A model generated the notes under the pieces. That model saw only the letters and a list, made by a program, of their open reading frames with translations. It was not told where the DNA came from and made no database searches. 64,000 nt of DNA, from assembly GCA_040219275.1 (NCBI GenBank), contig JAVJSU010000072.1, positions 1-64,000 of the forward strand, written 5' to 3'. Made by a program: the position numbers and the translations under genes. Every line of letters starts with the position of its first letter. Within the stretch, counting starts at the first letter, position 1. Origin of the DNA: JAVJSU01 sp040219275. Its GTDB lineage: Bacteria; Chloroflexota; Anaerolineae; Aggregatilineales; Phototrophicaceae. This document shows, piece by piece, positions 9,347 through 17,248 of the stretch.

Positions 9347-9497
9347 TGACAATCCTTTTCCAACAATTATAGGCAAATTAAGGGAATTCCAATAGTTTCT
9401 ATCACATAAGTTTAACTCACTTTCAAACCGCTGTGGACAATTAGCTTGAATATCCGTGTAGGCATCCCGTGATTAGTACCAGCGAAAAGTAGAGAGA

Positions 9498-10286
9498 CTA
9501 ACTGGCTGCCAGGCGGTAGGCAGCGGGCGTCATGCCGTTGAGGGCATCGTGTGGTCGCTCCTGATTGTAGCTGCTAATCCATCGTTGTGTAATCTCCTGA
9601 ACCTGTGTCAGCGATTCAAATAGAAAGCAATCGAGCACCTCTTCTCGATAGGTCCGATTGAAACGTTCGATGTAGGCGTTCTGTGCCGGTTGACCTGGTT
9701 GGATGAAATCAAGCAACACACCATGATCTTGTGCCCAACTCATCAAGCGCTTCGAGATAAACTCGGGCCCATTGTCAATACGAATGCGAGTCGGATACCC
9801 TTGCCAATCAGCAATCTGATCCAAGACACGTACAACACGCTGAGCAGGCAGCGAGGTGTCAACCTCAATAGCCAGGGCTTCTCGATTGAAGTCGTCAATG
9901 ATATTGAGTGTGCGAATACGTTGCCCACTTAACAGAGCATCGCTCATGAAATCCATTGACCAGCACTGATTGGGTGTCTTCGGCTCAGCCAACTCAGCCG
10001 GAAACCGTTTGGGTAGCCGCTTGCGCCGTTTGATACGTAAGTTGAGTTTCATGGCACAATACACGCGATACACGCGCTTGTGATTCCAACCATGTCCCTG
10101 GTTACGCAGATATTGATACACCTTGCCAAAACCCCAACGTGGATGCGCCTCTGAGACAGTTCTCAGCGCCGTAATGATCGCCATATCATCTCGCGGTTTC
10201 GGCTGATACCGCACCACCGACCGACTGATGGGGACAATCCGGCAGGCTCGCCGCTCGCTCAACTCGTAGTCGTTTTGGATTGCCAT
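9498..10286 (-). CDS. IS3-family transposase OrfB (DDE integrase)
   Basis: A 262-residue protein with the helix-turn-helix-like HPRWGFGKVYQYLR region, then an rve integrase core. Catalytic residues are Asp in WSMDFMSD, Asp in IRIDNGPEF and Glu in AYIERFNRTYREE (DDE triad), followed by the family-typical ERPHDALNGMTPAAY end. Its frame is open upstream of ATG 10286 back to the OrfA overlap. The active transposase is therefore probably the OrfAB fusion made by -1 frameshifting rather than OrfB alone. No internal stop or deletion is seen, so the element may be functional. Confidence 0.92.
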   Translation of the reverse strand: MAIQNDYELSERRACRIVPISRSVVRYQPKPRDDMAIITALRTVSEAHPRWGFGKVYQYLRNQGHGWNHKRVYRVYCAMKLNLRIKRRKRLPKRFPAELAEPKTPNQCWSMDFMSDALLSGQRIRTLNIIDDFNREALAIEVDTSLPAQRVVRVLDQIADWQGYPTRIRIDNGPEFISKRLMSWAQDHGVLLDFIQPGQPAQNAYIERFNRTYREEVLDCFLFESLTQVQEITQRWISSYNQERPHDALNGMTPAAYRLAAS

Positions 10287-10312
10287 CGCTAGTTCGCGCC
10301 GCCTCTCGGCGC

Positions 10313-10585
10313 TCAGAGCTTTTTTTCGACGATCTCCTTGAGGATCTGGTGATCCAGGCTCAGCTCAGCAAACATCTTCTTCAATCGGCGGTTCTCCTCC
10401 TCCAATTCACGCAGACGCTTCACATCTGAGACTTCCATGCCACCATACTTCGATTTCCAATTGTAGAATGTGGCCGAACTGATGCCGTATTCTCGGCACA
10501 CATCGGATGTCTTCTTGCCTGCTTGTGCTTCCTTGAGGATCTGGATGATCTGATGTTCACTGTAGCGTGATTTCTTCATGTGCAA
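10313..10585 (-). CDS. IS3-family transposase OrfA (HTH DNA-binding subunit)
   Basis: A 90-residue protein. SEHQIIQILKEAQAGKKTSDVCREYG and ISSATFYNWKSKYGG form the typical HTH_Tnp_1 helix-turn-helix that binds the insertion sequence ends. The C-terminal leucine-zipper-like helix (VKRLRELEEENRRLKKMF) mediates oligomerisation. It ends EKKL just after the A7G slippery stretch. Frameshifting there joins it to OrfB through an ALSAERRREL linker typical of IS3 OrfAB proteins. First gene of the insertion sequence. Confidence 0.92.
   Translation of the reverse strand: MHMKKSRYSEHQIIQILKEAQAGKKTSDVCREYGISSATFYNWKSKYGGMEVSDVKRLRELEEENRRLKKMFAELSLDHQILKEIVEKKL
10319..10326 (-). other. Programmed -1 frameshift signal (A7G)
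   Basis: On the minus strand the OrfA frame reads GAA AAA AAG CTC TGA. The A-AAA-AAG heptamer is the classical IS3 slippery site. After a -1 shift the frame runs open through GCT CTG AGC into OrfB. Confidence 0.8.
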
Positions 10586-10680
10586 TTCTCCATCTCAGCT
10601 ATGCTTACTCTACTGGAAAACTCCACTTTTCACTGGATCTATTTCCGGGGAGGCTTACCTCCGTAGTTCGTATTTCTAAG

Positions 10681-10706
10681 AGTCGTGATTTATCGGCTTT
10701 TTTTGT
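10681..10706 (+). terminator. Candidate Rho-independent terminator
   Basis: AGTCG pairs with CGGCT (one G-U pair) across a 8-nt loop and is followed by seven T. It lies between the IS3 right end and PRTRC protein C. It would stop transcription reading in from the left, or act as an attenuator for the cassette. Confidence 0.5.
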
Positions 10707-10741
10707 TTCTCTAAAGACAAGTTGAAAGGAAACACAATCGC

Positions 10742-10960
10742 ATGACCGAACAAAGCAATAACACCCAAGCCCGTATCTTCAAGATCGGCACAAGCACCAT
10801 CGTGGAAGACGAAAGCATGTCAGGACTTGATCTCGATGCTGTGAAACAAATTTTGCAACGGACTTATCCCGAAGTCGCTCACGCCACAGTCCGTGAACGC
10901 ACATTGGAAGATGGTAGCATCTGCTACGATTTCATCGCCCGTGCAGGACGTAAAGGTTGA
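10742..10960 (+). CDS. PRTRC system protein C
   Basis: A 72-residue protein. The pattern ARIFKIGTSTIVED, MSGLDLDAVKQIL, YPEVAHATVRER, CYDFIARAGRKG matches the small beta-grasp-like protein C of PRTRC (ParB-related, ThiF-related) cassettes, including the YPE...ATV motif and the GxKG end. In such cassettes protein C is thought to be a ubiquitin-like partner of the E1-like ThiF and E2-like protein B; the actual substrate is unknown. ThiF and B lie 1.5-2.4 kb downstream, consistent with one cassette. AAAGG lies about 11 bp before the ATG. Just downstream is the iteron array. Confidence 0.8.
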   Translation: MTEQSNNTQARIFKIGTSTIVEDESMSGLDLDAVKQILQRTYPEVAHATVRERTLEDGSICYDFIARAGRKG

Positions 10961-10992
10961 TCGGAGGCAATAATGTTTAACTCAGGTGTAAC

Positions 10993-11398
10993 TTAAAGCA
11001 TAAAATTGCCAAACGGCAACGATATGCTTTAAAAAGCGAGTGGCAAAGATATGGTTTAAGCGCCAGAAGACAAAAATCAAATGTCGATTTGGCACATCAT
11101 AGGCATCTTCGTGATGCCTAAACCATTGTCTCTGTCCCTAAAAGCTCTGGTACAAGCCTTGAATACCGATATCTAGCCTGAAAATGTGACTTTGCAAGCT
11201 CATCTCCAATGACATTGCACTGTTATTTTCTCTGTAATCTTTACTGCAAAACGCAAACTCTAGGCAACGATATGCTTTAAATTCTGACTCTAGGCAAGGA
11301 TATGCTTTAAATTATGTATCAAAAACACAACCAAATATCTCGAAAACCGCTAAATTTGGCAAAGACATGCTTTAAGGAGTGGCAAGATTATGCTTTAC
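10993..11398 (+). repeat. Iteron array: seven 18-bp copies
   Basis: Consensus GGCAAMGATATGCTTTAA. Direct copies lie at 11015, 11042, 11263, 11293, 11358 and 11381, and one copy is inverted at 10993-11010. Spacing is irregular: 27, 221, 30, 65 and 23 bp between direct starts. The last copy (11381-11398) contains the ATG of the next gene. This 430-bp gap holds no gene. A hairpin (GGCATC/GATGCC) lies at 11102-11118. Such arrays are typical of plasmid replication origins or of autoregulated operators; which one applies here cannot be told from sequence. Confidence 0.75.
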
Positions 11399-11656
11399 GT
11401 CACATCAGGCATGACCGTTGAAACATTACGCGATTGTCTGGTTGCTGCTGCACCACTGGATTTGTTGGGGATGCGTCTCTTGCAGACCTGTCCCCAACCC
11501 AGTTTGTATCCCACAGATTTACCCCGTGAAACCCTCAAAGAAGCGGTTTCCGAAATCGTGGATTACACCGGACGTTGTACAGCAGTTGCCCGGCGATTGA
11601 CTCACCTTGCACCCATCCCTCTGGTCACTATAGAACTTCTGGAATTTGGTCTCTAA
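11390..11656 (+). CDS. Hypothetical 88-aa protein following the iterons
   Basis: A small protein of unrecognised family, helical by pattern (ETLRDCLVAAAPLDLLGMRLL, then RETLKEAVSEIVDYTGRCTAVARRL). Its ATG lies inside the last iteron, and AAGGAG (11373-11378) is placed 11 bp upstream, at the end of the previous iteron. Any protein that binds the iterons would therefore probably block its expression. Its stop (TAA 11654-11656) overlaps the next ATG by one base, so the two genes are translationally coupled. A role as autoregulator or replication accessory is a guess from position only. Confidence 0.6.
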   Translation: MLYVTSGMTVETLRDCLVAAAPLDLLGMRLLQTCPQPSLYPTDLPRETLKEAVSEIVDYTGRCTAVARRLTHLAPIPLVTIELLEFGL

Positions 11657-12516
11657 TGAACAATTTATTGCAAACGTATACTTTGCTCGCAGCAGGTCTG
11701 CGAGCAGATCCCCAATTCTGTCTGGCAAGTGCCGTCACCTGGTTGGATCCACTCTGGCAGGACGATGATGAAGATTGGGATGTCCCTCACGATGAAGATG
11801 GCACACTGGCAATTGCCTTACGAGTCACCCGTATGGCATTCCCCGATGTTTATGTACAAGCGGTGGAAGCGATTCGACAGGGCGCGTCTTACGCCGAACT
11901 GGATCGCCTCATCTGTAATGCAGTTACCAAGCGTGGCATTCCGCTTGAGAATTTAGAATGGATTGGCTTTGGTGTACCGATGCCTGCCTATGGTGTCGAA
12001 CTGAACGACGCCGATTTCTACACAACCCATTCCGAAGTTATTCCGATTCTGGCATGTTTTGGCATTTCTCCCGAACCGAATCCCTATCACATGACCATTC
12101 CTGACTGCGTTTATACCGCAGGACGTTATATCGCGGCTGATCTGGAAAAACATCCCGATGAACGCTATCGCCAGATCTCATGGTTGATGCAATGGCTCTG
12201 GTCAGCTTCCGGGAACAGTTCAATTGACCTCTCAGTGGATGAACTTTATGAATTTCAACCACTGTCATGGGAAAAAGATGAACTGGCATTCGCAATGGAC
12301 ATTATCGAAGAAGCTGAAGGCATTATGTCTGACGTGCTGGAGGGATTGGAATTCCTGAGCAACAGTCCTGATCTTCTGACAGCACTTCAGCAAAACATCC
12401 AACGCATTTATAAAGTTCTTGAAAAGCAGAAAGGCAAAAAAGATGAACCCCGCATACGATTGGCATGGCCGTGTCTTACAGACAGCATTGAACGAAGAGC
12501 CGAGCTTATCGCTTGA
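11656..12516 (+). CDS. Hypothetical protein in the PRTRC operon
   Basis: A 286-residue protein starting at the ATG that overlaps the previous stop (TAATG); a longer frame back to 11575 only overlaps that gene. It is acidic in the first third (DPLWQDDDEDWDVPHDEDG), contains a DRLICNAVTKRGIPLENLEWIGFGVP segment, and has a charged helical tail ending in a Lys-rich stretch. No motif I can assign. It occupies the place where PRTRC cassettes carry proteins such as F, but sequence support for that is lacking. Its 3' end overlaps protein B by 74 bp, indicating a tightly packed operon (11390-13701) running into thiF. Confidence 0.65.
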   Translation: MNNLLQTYTLLAAGLRADPQFCLASAVTWLDPLWQDDDEDWDVPHDEDGTLAIALRVTRMAFPDVYVQAVEAIRQGASYAELDRLICNAVTKRGIPLENLEWIGFGVPMPAYGVELNDADFYTTHSEVIPILACFGISPEPNPYHMTIPDCVYTAGRYIAADLEKHPDERYRQISWLMQWLWSASGNSSIDLSVDELYEFQPLSWEKDELAFAMDIIEEAEGIMSDVLEGLEFLSNSPDLLTALQQNIQRIYKVLEKQKGKKDEPRIRLAWPCLTDSIERRAELIA

Positions 12517-13147
12517 CTTCTACTCATACGGTGTGATGCTCCGCAAGCGCGAAGGTGACATGCTCACGGAATACGCCGTCGATCCGGCGCAGGTGGCAGT
12601 TGCTTTGGCAGCCAAAGTGACATTCGATACAGGGCTGCTGTCCGGTGATACCTTGCTAATTCGCACGGAAGGTGTCAAGAAAACTGTCGTTGAATACCGT
12701 AAAGGGCAGAAAACGGGAATCTATCTGGAAGGTTCGGAGACTGCATTACGCATTCCGCTACCACCACTTTTGATGATTCGCACGACGAGTGAAGACCGCA
12801 ACCCGAATTACGCCGTCTACGCTGTGAAGCGCAAACCCAAATCACTGGATGTTGCGCTCTTTCAAGCACCCTTACCCAATGTGTTCAACTCTGGCTCGAT
12901 TTGCTGGGGAACGGTACAGCGTGTGTCGGACACTGCCCTATCTGGTGCATCGCTGGCGGAAGATTGGGCGATGTTATTAGGTTCTCCCTTTGGCGACCAC
13001 GCAGTTTCAGGAAAATCTGCCAGTTTTCCGCAGGATATTCGCAAGAAGTTGATTGAACTCGAACAAAAGGATTCCCGTCGCTATCCGACAACTGACCTGA
13101 TTCCCGCGAGGAAAACATTAGCACAGGTGTTAGGAGACAAATCATGA
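12443..13147 (+). CDS. PRTRC system protein B (E2-like)
   Basis: A 234-residue protein. I take ATG 12443 as start, inside the end of the previous gene. The pattern IPLPPLLMIRT, YAVYAVKRKP, LFQAPLPNVFNSGSICWGTV and WAMLLGSPFGDHAVSGK matches PRTRC protein B, a divergent member of the bacterial E2 (ubiquitin-conjugating-like) group; the Cys in SICWG is a candidate active-site residue. Its stop overlaps the ATG of the E1-like thiF gene (ATGA). This E2-E1 order is the signature of a bacterial ubiquitin-like conjugation pair. The target of conjugation is unknown. Confidence 0.75.
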   Translation: MNPAYDWHGRVLQTALNEEPSLSLDFYSYGVMLRKREGDMLTEYAVDPAQVAVALAAKVTFDTGLLSGDTLLIRTEGVKKTVVEYRKGQKTGIYLEGSETALRIPLPPLLMIRTTSEDRNPNYAVYAVKRKPKSLDVALFQAPLPNVFNSGSICWGTVQRVSDTALSGASLAEDWAMLLGSPFGDHAVSGKSASFPQDIRKKLIELEQKDSRRYPTTDLIPARKTLAQVLGDKS

Positions 13148-13701
13148 GTGGTGTATTTGATCCCAATTTATACATCAAGTCGATCACGATTGTCGGGATT
13201 GGTGGCACTGGCGCACAGGTCGCCCGAATTGTCGGACGGATTGTGTATGACATGCAGCGTTCGCGTAAACACACGCCACAAATCGTCCTGATCGATCCCG
13301 ATACGGTTGAAGATAAGAATGTTGGACGGCAACTTTTCTCACCCTCAATGCTCGGCAAAAACAAAGCAGAATCTGTTGGCAAAATGCTCAATCTTGCATT
13401 GGGTTTGGAGGTGCGCTGGATTCCTGATTTTGTTGATCCTGTACACCACTTTGAACGCTACGGTTCTAATCTGGTGGTCAGTTGTGTCGATAACCACGAA
13501 GCACGCAAAGCCATCCACCAGGTTAATGGTGTCATTCTGGGGGCAGGTAATCATGAAAATTCCGGACAATTATGTATCGGAAACTGCGACGACCCTGAGC
13601 AAATGCGCCACTATCTGGATGGACGTGATGGAAAGTATCCCTATCTGCCGAAAGAAGGCTTGCTCTTCCCCCAATTGCTCGAACCCGAACCTACAAGCAA
13701 A
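13144..13701 (+). pseudogene. PRTRC ThiF-family (E1-like) gene, 5' part, interrupted by Tn7-like element
   Basis: Encodes the first about 185 residues of an E1-like adenylyltransferase: ITIVGIGGTGAQVARIVGR (ATP-binding Rossmann motif), VLIDPDTVEDKNVGRQLF and VSCVDNHEARKAI. Homology stops at LLEPEPTSK, where the inverted repeat of the transposon begins (13702). The frame then runs only three codons into the transposon before TAA. The missing C-terminus is found at 20400-20632. Joining 13144-13696 to 20400-20632 restores one frame of 261 codons, close to the 258 residues of the intact copy at 13842. The break sits in a variable linker before the conserved SCAE segment. The truncated product lacks the C-terminal part and is probably inactive. 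Confidence 0.88.
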
Positions 13702-13822
13702 TGTTACGTCTCAAAGTAATTGCTCCAAAACCCCGTACAAATGGACACTATTCTCAAAGTTACTGCACCGCCGTCTCAAAGTTGTTGCTCTAACCCGACA
13801 TCAATCTCAAAGTAAATGCCCC
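13702..13822 (+). repeat. Tn7-like left end with four transposase-binding-type repeats
   Basis: Four 19-bp direct repeats with consensus GTCTCAAAGTWRWTGCHCC lie at 13708-13726, 13751-13769, 13773-13791 and 13804-13822. The 20-bp gap to the cargo gene ATG contains its ribosome-binding site. In Tn7 relatives such repeats bind TnsB. Confidence 0.85.
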
Positions 13823-13841
13823 AAACTGACAGGAAGAACAT

Positions 13842-14618
13842 ATGGACACATACACCTTTGACCCGCGCCAGATGGTACGGCAGATTGTTGTCGTCGGATT
13901 GGGCGGCACCGGATCGCACGTTGCCCGCAATTTGGCGCGACTGCTGTACCACCGCCAGCAAAATCGACAATTCATCCCGGAGCTGATGTTCGTTGACCCG
14001 GACATCATTGAACATAGCAACATCGGACGCCAGTTATTTGCGCCTGCTGAGCTAAACCAACCCAAAGCACAGGTGTTGGCGCGACGCTACAATTTGGCCT
14101 TTGGTCTGAGCATCAGCGCAGTTTGCGAGCCTTTGGACGCTCAGAAACATATTCCACATGGTGCCATCGTCTGCGGCTGTGTGGACAACCATCATGCTCG
14201 CCGGGAGATTGCCAAAGCATCGCGCTGTACCTGGATAGATGCCGGAAATGAATTCGACTTCGGTCAGGTCATCATTGGCAACACGGGTGACTGGCAGACG
14301 GTTTTCGCAGGGCTGGATCGTGCCTGCGATGGAAAAAGTACGGTTCTTCCCCATGCGGGACTGCTGTTCCCATCGCTGCTGGAACCCGAACCTGAGCCGT
14401 CGCAGCCTGAACCCAACCTGTCTTGTGCAGAGCGAGTGGCTCAAGGTGACCAGCACATCTACATCAATGACTTCATGGGTAACCTGGTCACCCAGTATGT
14501 GTACAAGCTGCTCAACCGCGACCCCATTACTACCTTCGCCAGTTTCGTGACGCTAGATCCCTTCGTTTCCGTTCGCAGTGTGCCCCTAACACGCGAGAAT
14601 CTGGAGGCATACCGGTAA
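13842..14618 (+). CDS. ThiF/E1-like protein, intact cargo copy of the target gene family
   Basis: A 258-residue E1-like adenylyltransferase: IVVVGLGGTGSHVARNLARLL (nucleotide-binding), MFVDPDIIEHSNIGRQLF, CGCVDNHHARREI, LLFPSLLEPEP, then the conserved C-terminal block SCAERVAQGDQHIYINDFM and YKLLNRDPITTFASF. It is homologous along its full length to the disrupted thiF (13144-13701 plus 20400-20632) but clearly diverged. It lies inside the transposon, directly after the left-end repeats, with AGGAAG 6 bp before ATG, and in the same direction as the interrupted operon. In that position it could be expressed from the operon promoter and replace the lost function. This rescue role is inference. 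Confidence 0.88.
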   Translation: MDTYTFDPRQMVRQIVVVGLGGTGSHVARNLARLLYHRQQNRQFIPELMFVDPDIIEHSNIGRQLFAPAELNQPKAQVLARRYNLAFGLSISAVCEPLDAQKHIPHGAIVCGCVDNHHARREIAKASRCTWIDAGNEFDFGQVIIGNTGDWQTVFAGLDRACDGKSTVLPHAGLLFPSLLEPEPEPSQPEPNLSCAERVAQGDQHIYINDFMGNLVTQYVYKLLNRDPITTFASFVTLDPFVSVRSVPLTRENLEAYR

Positions 14619-14685
14619 ACCAACATCTTTTTCACCGCATCGGGGTTTTTTCGTCATCGCAAATTGTTTAGAAAAGGCCAACCCT

Positions 14686-15270
14686 ATGTCCGGAAAACCC
14701 GGTGGTGCTATTCAGGGGACGTTTCCGAGCCTCAAGCTCCAGCGTCCTGTCCGCTACACCTCGACCCTTGAGCGTGATCTGCTCTTTGTGCTGGAGTACG
14801 ACGCAAAGGTGCAATGTTACCACGAACAACCCTTTCAGGTTCAGGCGGTGCTGGATGACAGCATGTCGCATACCTACACGCCAGACTACGCGATCTGGAC
14901 CTCAGAGGAACGGCTACTGGTCGAGTGTAAACCTGCTTCACAGATGACCGACATCCACACGCTTCAGCAAATCCAGATCGGAACCCAATGGTCGCGCCTT
15001 CATGACTGGTCATTTACGGTCGTAACGGATGTTGAGCTGCGTCAGGGTGCACGACTGGCAAACCTCAAACTCCTGTGGCGTTACAGTCGCCTGAACATTT
15101 CCGAGACATCCCGCCATGACTTCCAGCGGTGGTGTTGTTCTGGAACCACGCTGTCTGCTCTCACCGAAACACCGGACAGGCTGCCAACCGTTCTGTCATT
15201 GCTATTCCACCACCATCTGCAAGCGGATCTGGACCAGCCATTGACCGCGCAGAGTCAGGTGTGGTGTTAG
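14686..15270 (+). CDS. tnsA: TnsA-type endonuclease
   Basis: A 194-residue protein with the TnsA restriction-endonuclease-like core: Glu in STLERDLLFVLEYD, Asp in YTPDYAIW and the ExK-type pair in LLVECKP. In Tn7, TnsA cuts the 5' ends of the transposon while TnsB cuts the 3' ends, giving cut-and-paste movement. It is shorter than Tn7 TnsA (273 aa), with a Cys/His-rich C-terminus (RWCCSG, LFHHH). The stop abuts the tnsB ATG with no gap. It starts 67 bp after the thiF cargo gene; a T-rich stretch (14643-14652) between them may end cargo transcription. Confidence 0.85.
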   Translation: MSGKPGGAIQGTFPSLKLQRPVRYTSTLERDLLFVLEYDAKVQCYHEQPFQVQAVLDDSMSHTYTPDYAIWTSEERLLVECKPASQMTDIHTLQQIQIGTQWSRLHDWSFTVVTDVELRQGARLANLKLLWRYSRLNISETSRHDFQRWCCSGTTLSALTETPDRLPTVLSLLFHHHLQADLDQPLTAQSQVWC

Positions 15271-17247
15271 ATGGGACGCGTTCATGTGGTTGTTGGACGA
15301 CGTTTGCTACTGGATGACCAGCTTCACATCGTGCGTGACATCCATGCTGACGGTACGGCACACCTGGAAAATCTGAGCTTTGGTGGCAGTCGGTTGCTCA
15401 ACTCAGATGACATTGCTTCCTGTTGGGCTGAGGGACGACTGCGATTTGAGGTCGGTGGTCCGGGGACACGCCTGGACACCAACTCAGGTTTGGCAACGGC
15501 TTACACACGGGCTGACTTCGACGCGCTACCATCTGGACAGCGTGAGCAGGCCTGGGAACGGTATCGTCTGCTGGACACCCTGTTTCATTGGTGCCAGCAA
15601 CCGCGCTGGACACTACTCACGCGCTCAGTTATCCAGACGTTTCTGGATACGCAAGACACCACGACTGTGAGCGCCAACACGGTCGAACGCTGGTTAAAAG
15701 CGTTCCTTGAGAGCGGTGGCGACCTGCGTGCTCTGGTACCGCTGACCAACCAGCGTGGCGGAAAAGGACAGTCGCGCCTGCACCCCGACGTCGAACATGT
15801 CGTGCAAACCGTGCTGGCAAGTTGCCAGCAACAACCGACTCACCGTACATCCGACCAGATCTATGCGCTCATGCTATACCACATCGCTGACGCCAACAGC
15901 TACCGCCAACCGGATAACCAGCTAACACCACCCTCTCGAGCCACGCTTTACCGCCGTCTGGAACAAGCGGGCCAGACAAACATTCTACGACGGCGGGCAG
16001 GACGGGCGCAGCAGCACCGTGAAAGCAATGTTGCCAGTGGGCCACGTCCTACGCGGCTGCTGGAACGGGTTGAGATTGACCATACACCGCTGCATCTGTT
16101 TGTGGTCGACATGGACGACCGTCTCCCCATTGGACGACCCACCCTGACGCTGGCAACGGACACCTACAGCAAAATGCCGTTCGGCTTTGACATTAGCTTC
16201 CAGCCCGGAAGCTATCTAACGGTCATGCGCTGTCTGCGGCATGGCATTCTACCCAAACCGGATTGCCAGACGCTGTATGGAACAACCCATGCCTTTCCTG
16301 TATACGGGCTACCAGAGACGGTAGTTGTTGACAGGGGTAAGGAGTTTGTCGGCAACAGTCTGGTCAATGCCCTGGGCATGTTAGGTGTCATTCACGAGGT
16401 CATGCCCGGACGAACACCCTGGTACAAAGGCAGTATTGAACGCTTCTTCCGCACCCAGAACCAGGGACTGTTGGAGGGACTGCCTGGTTACACCTTTGGC
16501 GACATCTTTTCCCGTGCGGATTACGACCCGGTACAGGATGCCTGCATCTCGCTGGAGGCTTTTCACAATCTACTACACATCTTCCTGCTGGACATCTACG
16601 CGCAGCGTTGGCATGAGGGCATCCAGGACATCCCTGCTCGCCGTTGGCAGCAGAGCATACAGAGTGGACTGGTGCCTACGCTTTACCACGATGCTGAAGA
16701 ACTGCGCATCTTGCTGTGTGCCAGTGAAACCCGGACGCTAACCCGTCGGGGGATTGCCTGGGAAACGTTGCAGTACAACAGCTCAGAACTGGCTTACTTA
16801 CGACAGCGCACAAGAGGCGATGTGGTGCGTTTTCGCTATGACCCGGACAACCTGGGCGAAATCTATGTCTTTGACCCCGAAATTGGCTGGCTGACCGTTC
16901 CTGCCCTTCATCCTGACTACGCTCAAGGACTGTCGCTCTACAAGCATCGCGTCATTCGGCAAATGCTTCTGGCTGACAAACACGACAGCGTCGATATCTA
17001 CGCGCTGGCGGAAGCCCGCTTACGGTTGCAAGACCTCGTTGCACAGGAATTTGCACAAACCCGCCGTCAGCGTGGACGTAAGCAGCAGGCACGTCTGTTG
17101 AAGGAGGACAGTACAGTGGCTCAACTCGGGCTGTCCTCGCCCAATATGTCTTTGTTGCCACCCGACCTGCCCTTGCCAGACCGTACCGGGGATGACGGCT
17201 GGCGTGGCGACTACAACTTACCGCAATCTACTCAGGAGCCGACTTAA
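15271..17247 (+). CDS. tnsB: TnsB-type DDE transposase
   Basis: A 658-residue transposase. The N-terminal part carries helix-turn-helix segments (SANTVERWLKAFLES; ATLYRRLEQAGQ) that should bind the 19-bp end repeats. The catalytic core has Asp in RVEIDHTPL (about residue 269), Asp in ETVVVDRGKEF (about 353) and Glu in YKGSIERFFRT (about 390), the DDE triad of the rve/Tn7-TniA family. A mu-type beta-barrel-like region follows (LRQRTRGDVVRFRYDPDNLGEIYVF), then a basic tail likely to contact TnsC. It directly follows tnsA and overlaps nothing essential; tnsC starts 2 bp after its stop. Full length with all catalytic residues, so potentially active. Confidence 0.92.
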   Translation: MGRVHVVVGRRLLLDDQLHIVRDIHADGTAHLENLSFGGSRLLNSDDIASCWAEGRLRFEVGGPGTRLDTNSGLATAYTRADFDALPSGQREQAWERYRLLDTLFHWCQQPRWTLLTRSVIQTFLDTQDTTTVSANTVERWLKAFLESGGDLRALVPLTNQRGGKGQSRLHPDVEHVVQTVLASCQQQPTHRTSDQIYALMLYHIADANSYRQPDNQLTPPSRATLYRRLEQAGQTNILRRRAGRAQQHRESNVASGPRPTRLLERVEIDHTPLHLFVVDMDDRLPIGRPTLTLATDTYSKMPFGFDISFQPGSYLTVMRCLRHGILPKPDCQTLYGTTHAFPVYGLPETVVVDRGKEFVGNSLVNALGMLGVIHEVMPGRTPWYKGSIERFFRTQNQGLLEGLPGYTFGDIFSRADYDPVQDACISLEAFHNLLHIFLLDIYAQRWHEGIQDIPARRWQQSIQSGLVPTLYHDAEELRILLCASETRTLTRRGIAWETLQYNSSELAYLRQRTRGDVVRFRYDPDNLGEIYVFDPEIGWLTVPALHPDYAQGLSLYKHRVIRQMLLADKHDSVDIYALAEARLRLQDLVAQEFAQTRRQRGRKQQARLLKEDSTVAQLGLSSPNMSLLPPDLPLPDRTGDDGWRGDYNLPQSTQEPT

Positions 17248-17248
17248 T

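Larger units (their letters stand above)
9464..10650 (-). mobile_element. IS3-family insertion sequence, about 1.19 kb
   Basis: Imperfect terminal inverted repeats can be aligned: about 23 of 33 positions match between 9462-9494 and the reverse complement of 10621-10653, including the shared block GAAAAGT. The element is flanked by a 4-bp direct repeat AGGC (9460-9463 and 10651-10654), in line with the 3-4 bp target duplications of IS3 elements. It carries orfA and orfB on the minus strand with a frameshift site between them. It lies between the SRPBCC gene and PRTRC protein C. Confidence 0.85.

Noticed and set aside
10993..11398. CRISPR-like repeat array
   Set aside because: The 18-bp copies have irregular spacing, one is inverted, and there are no cas genes; iterons explain it better.
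14619..14660. Terminator after the cargo thiF gene
   Set aside because: There is a T-run, but the preceding hairpin has only about three pairs; too weak to list.
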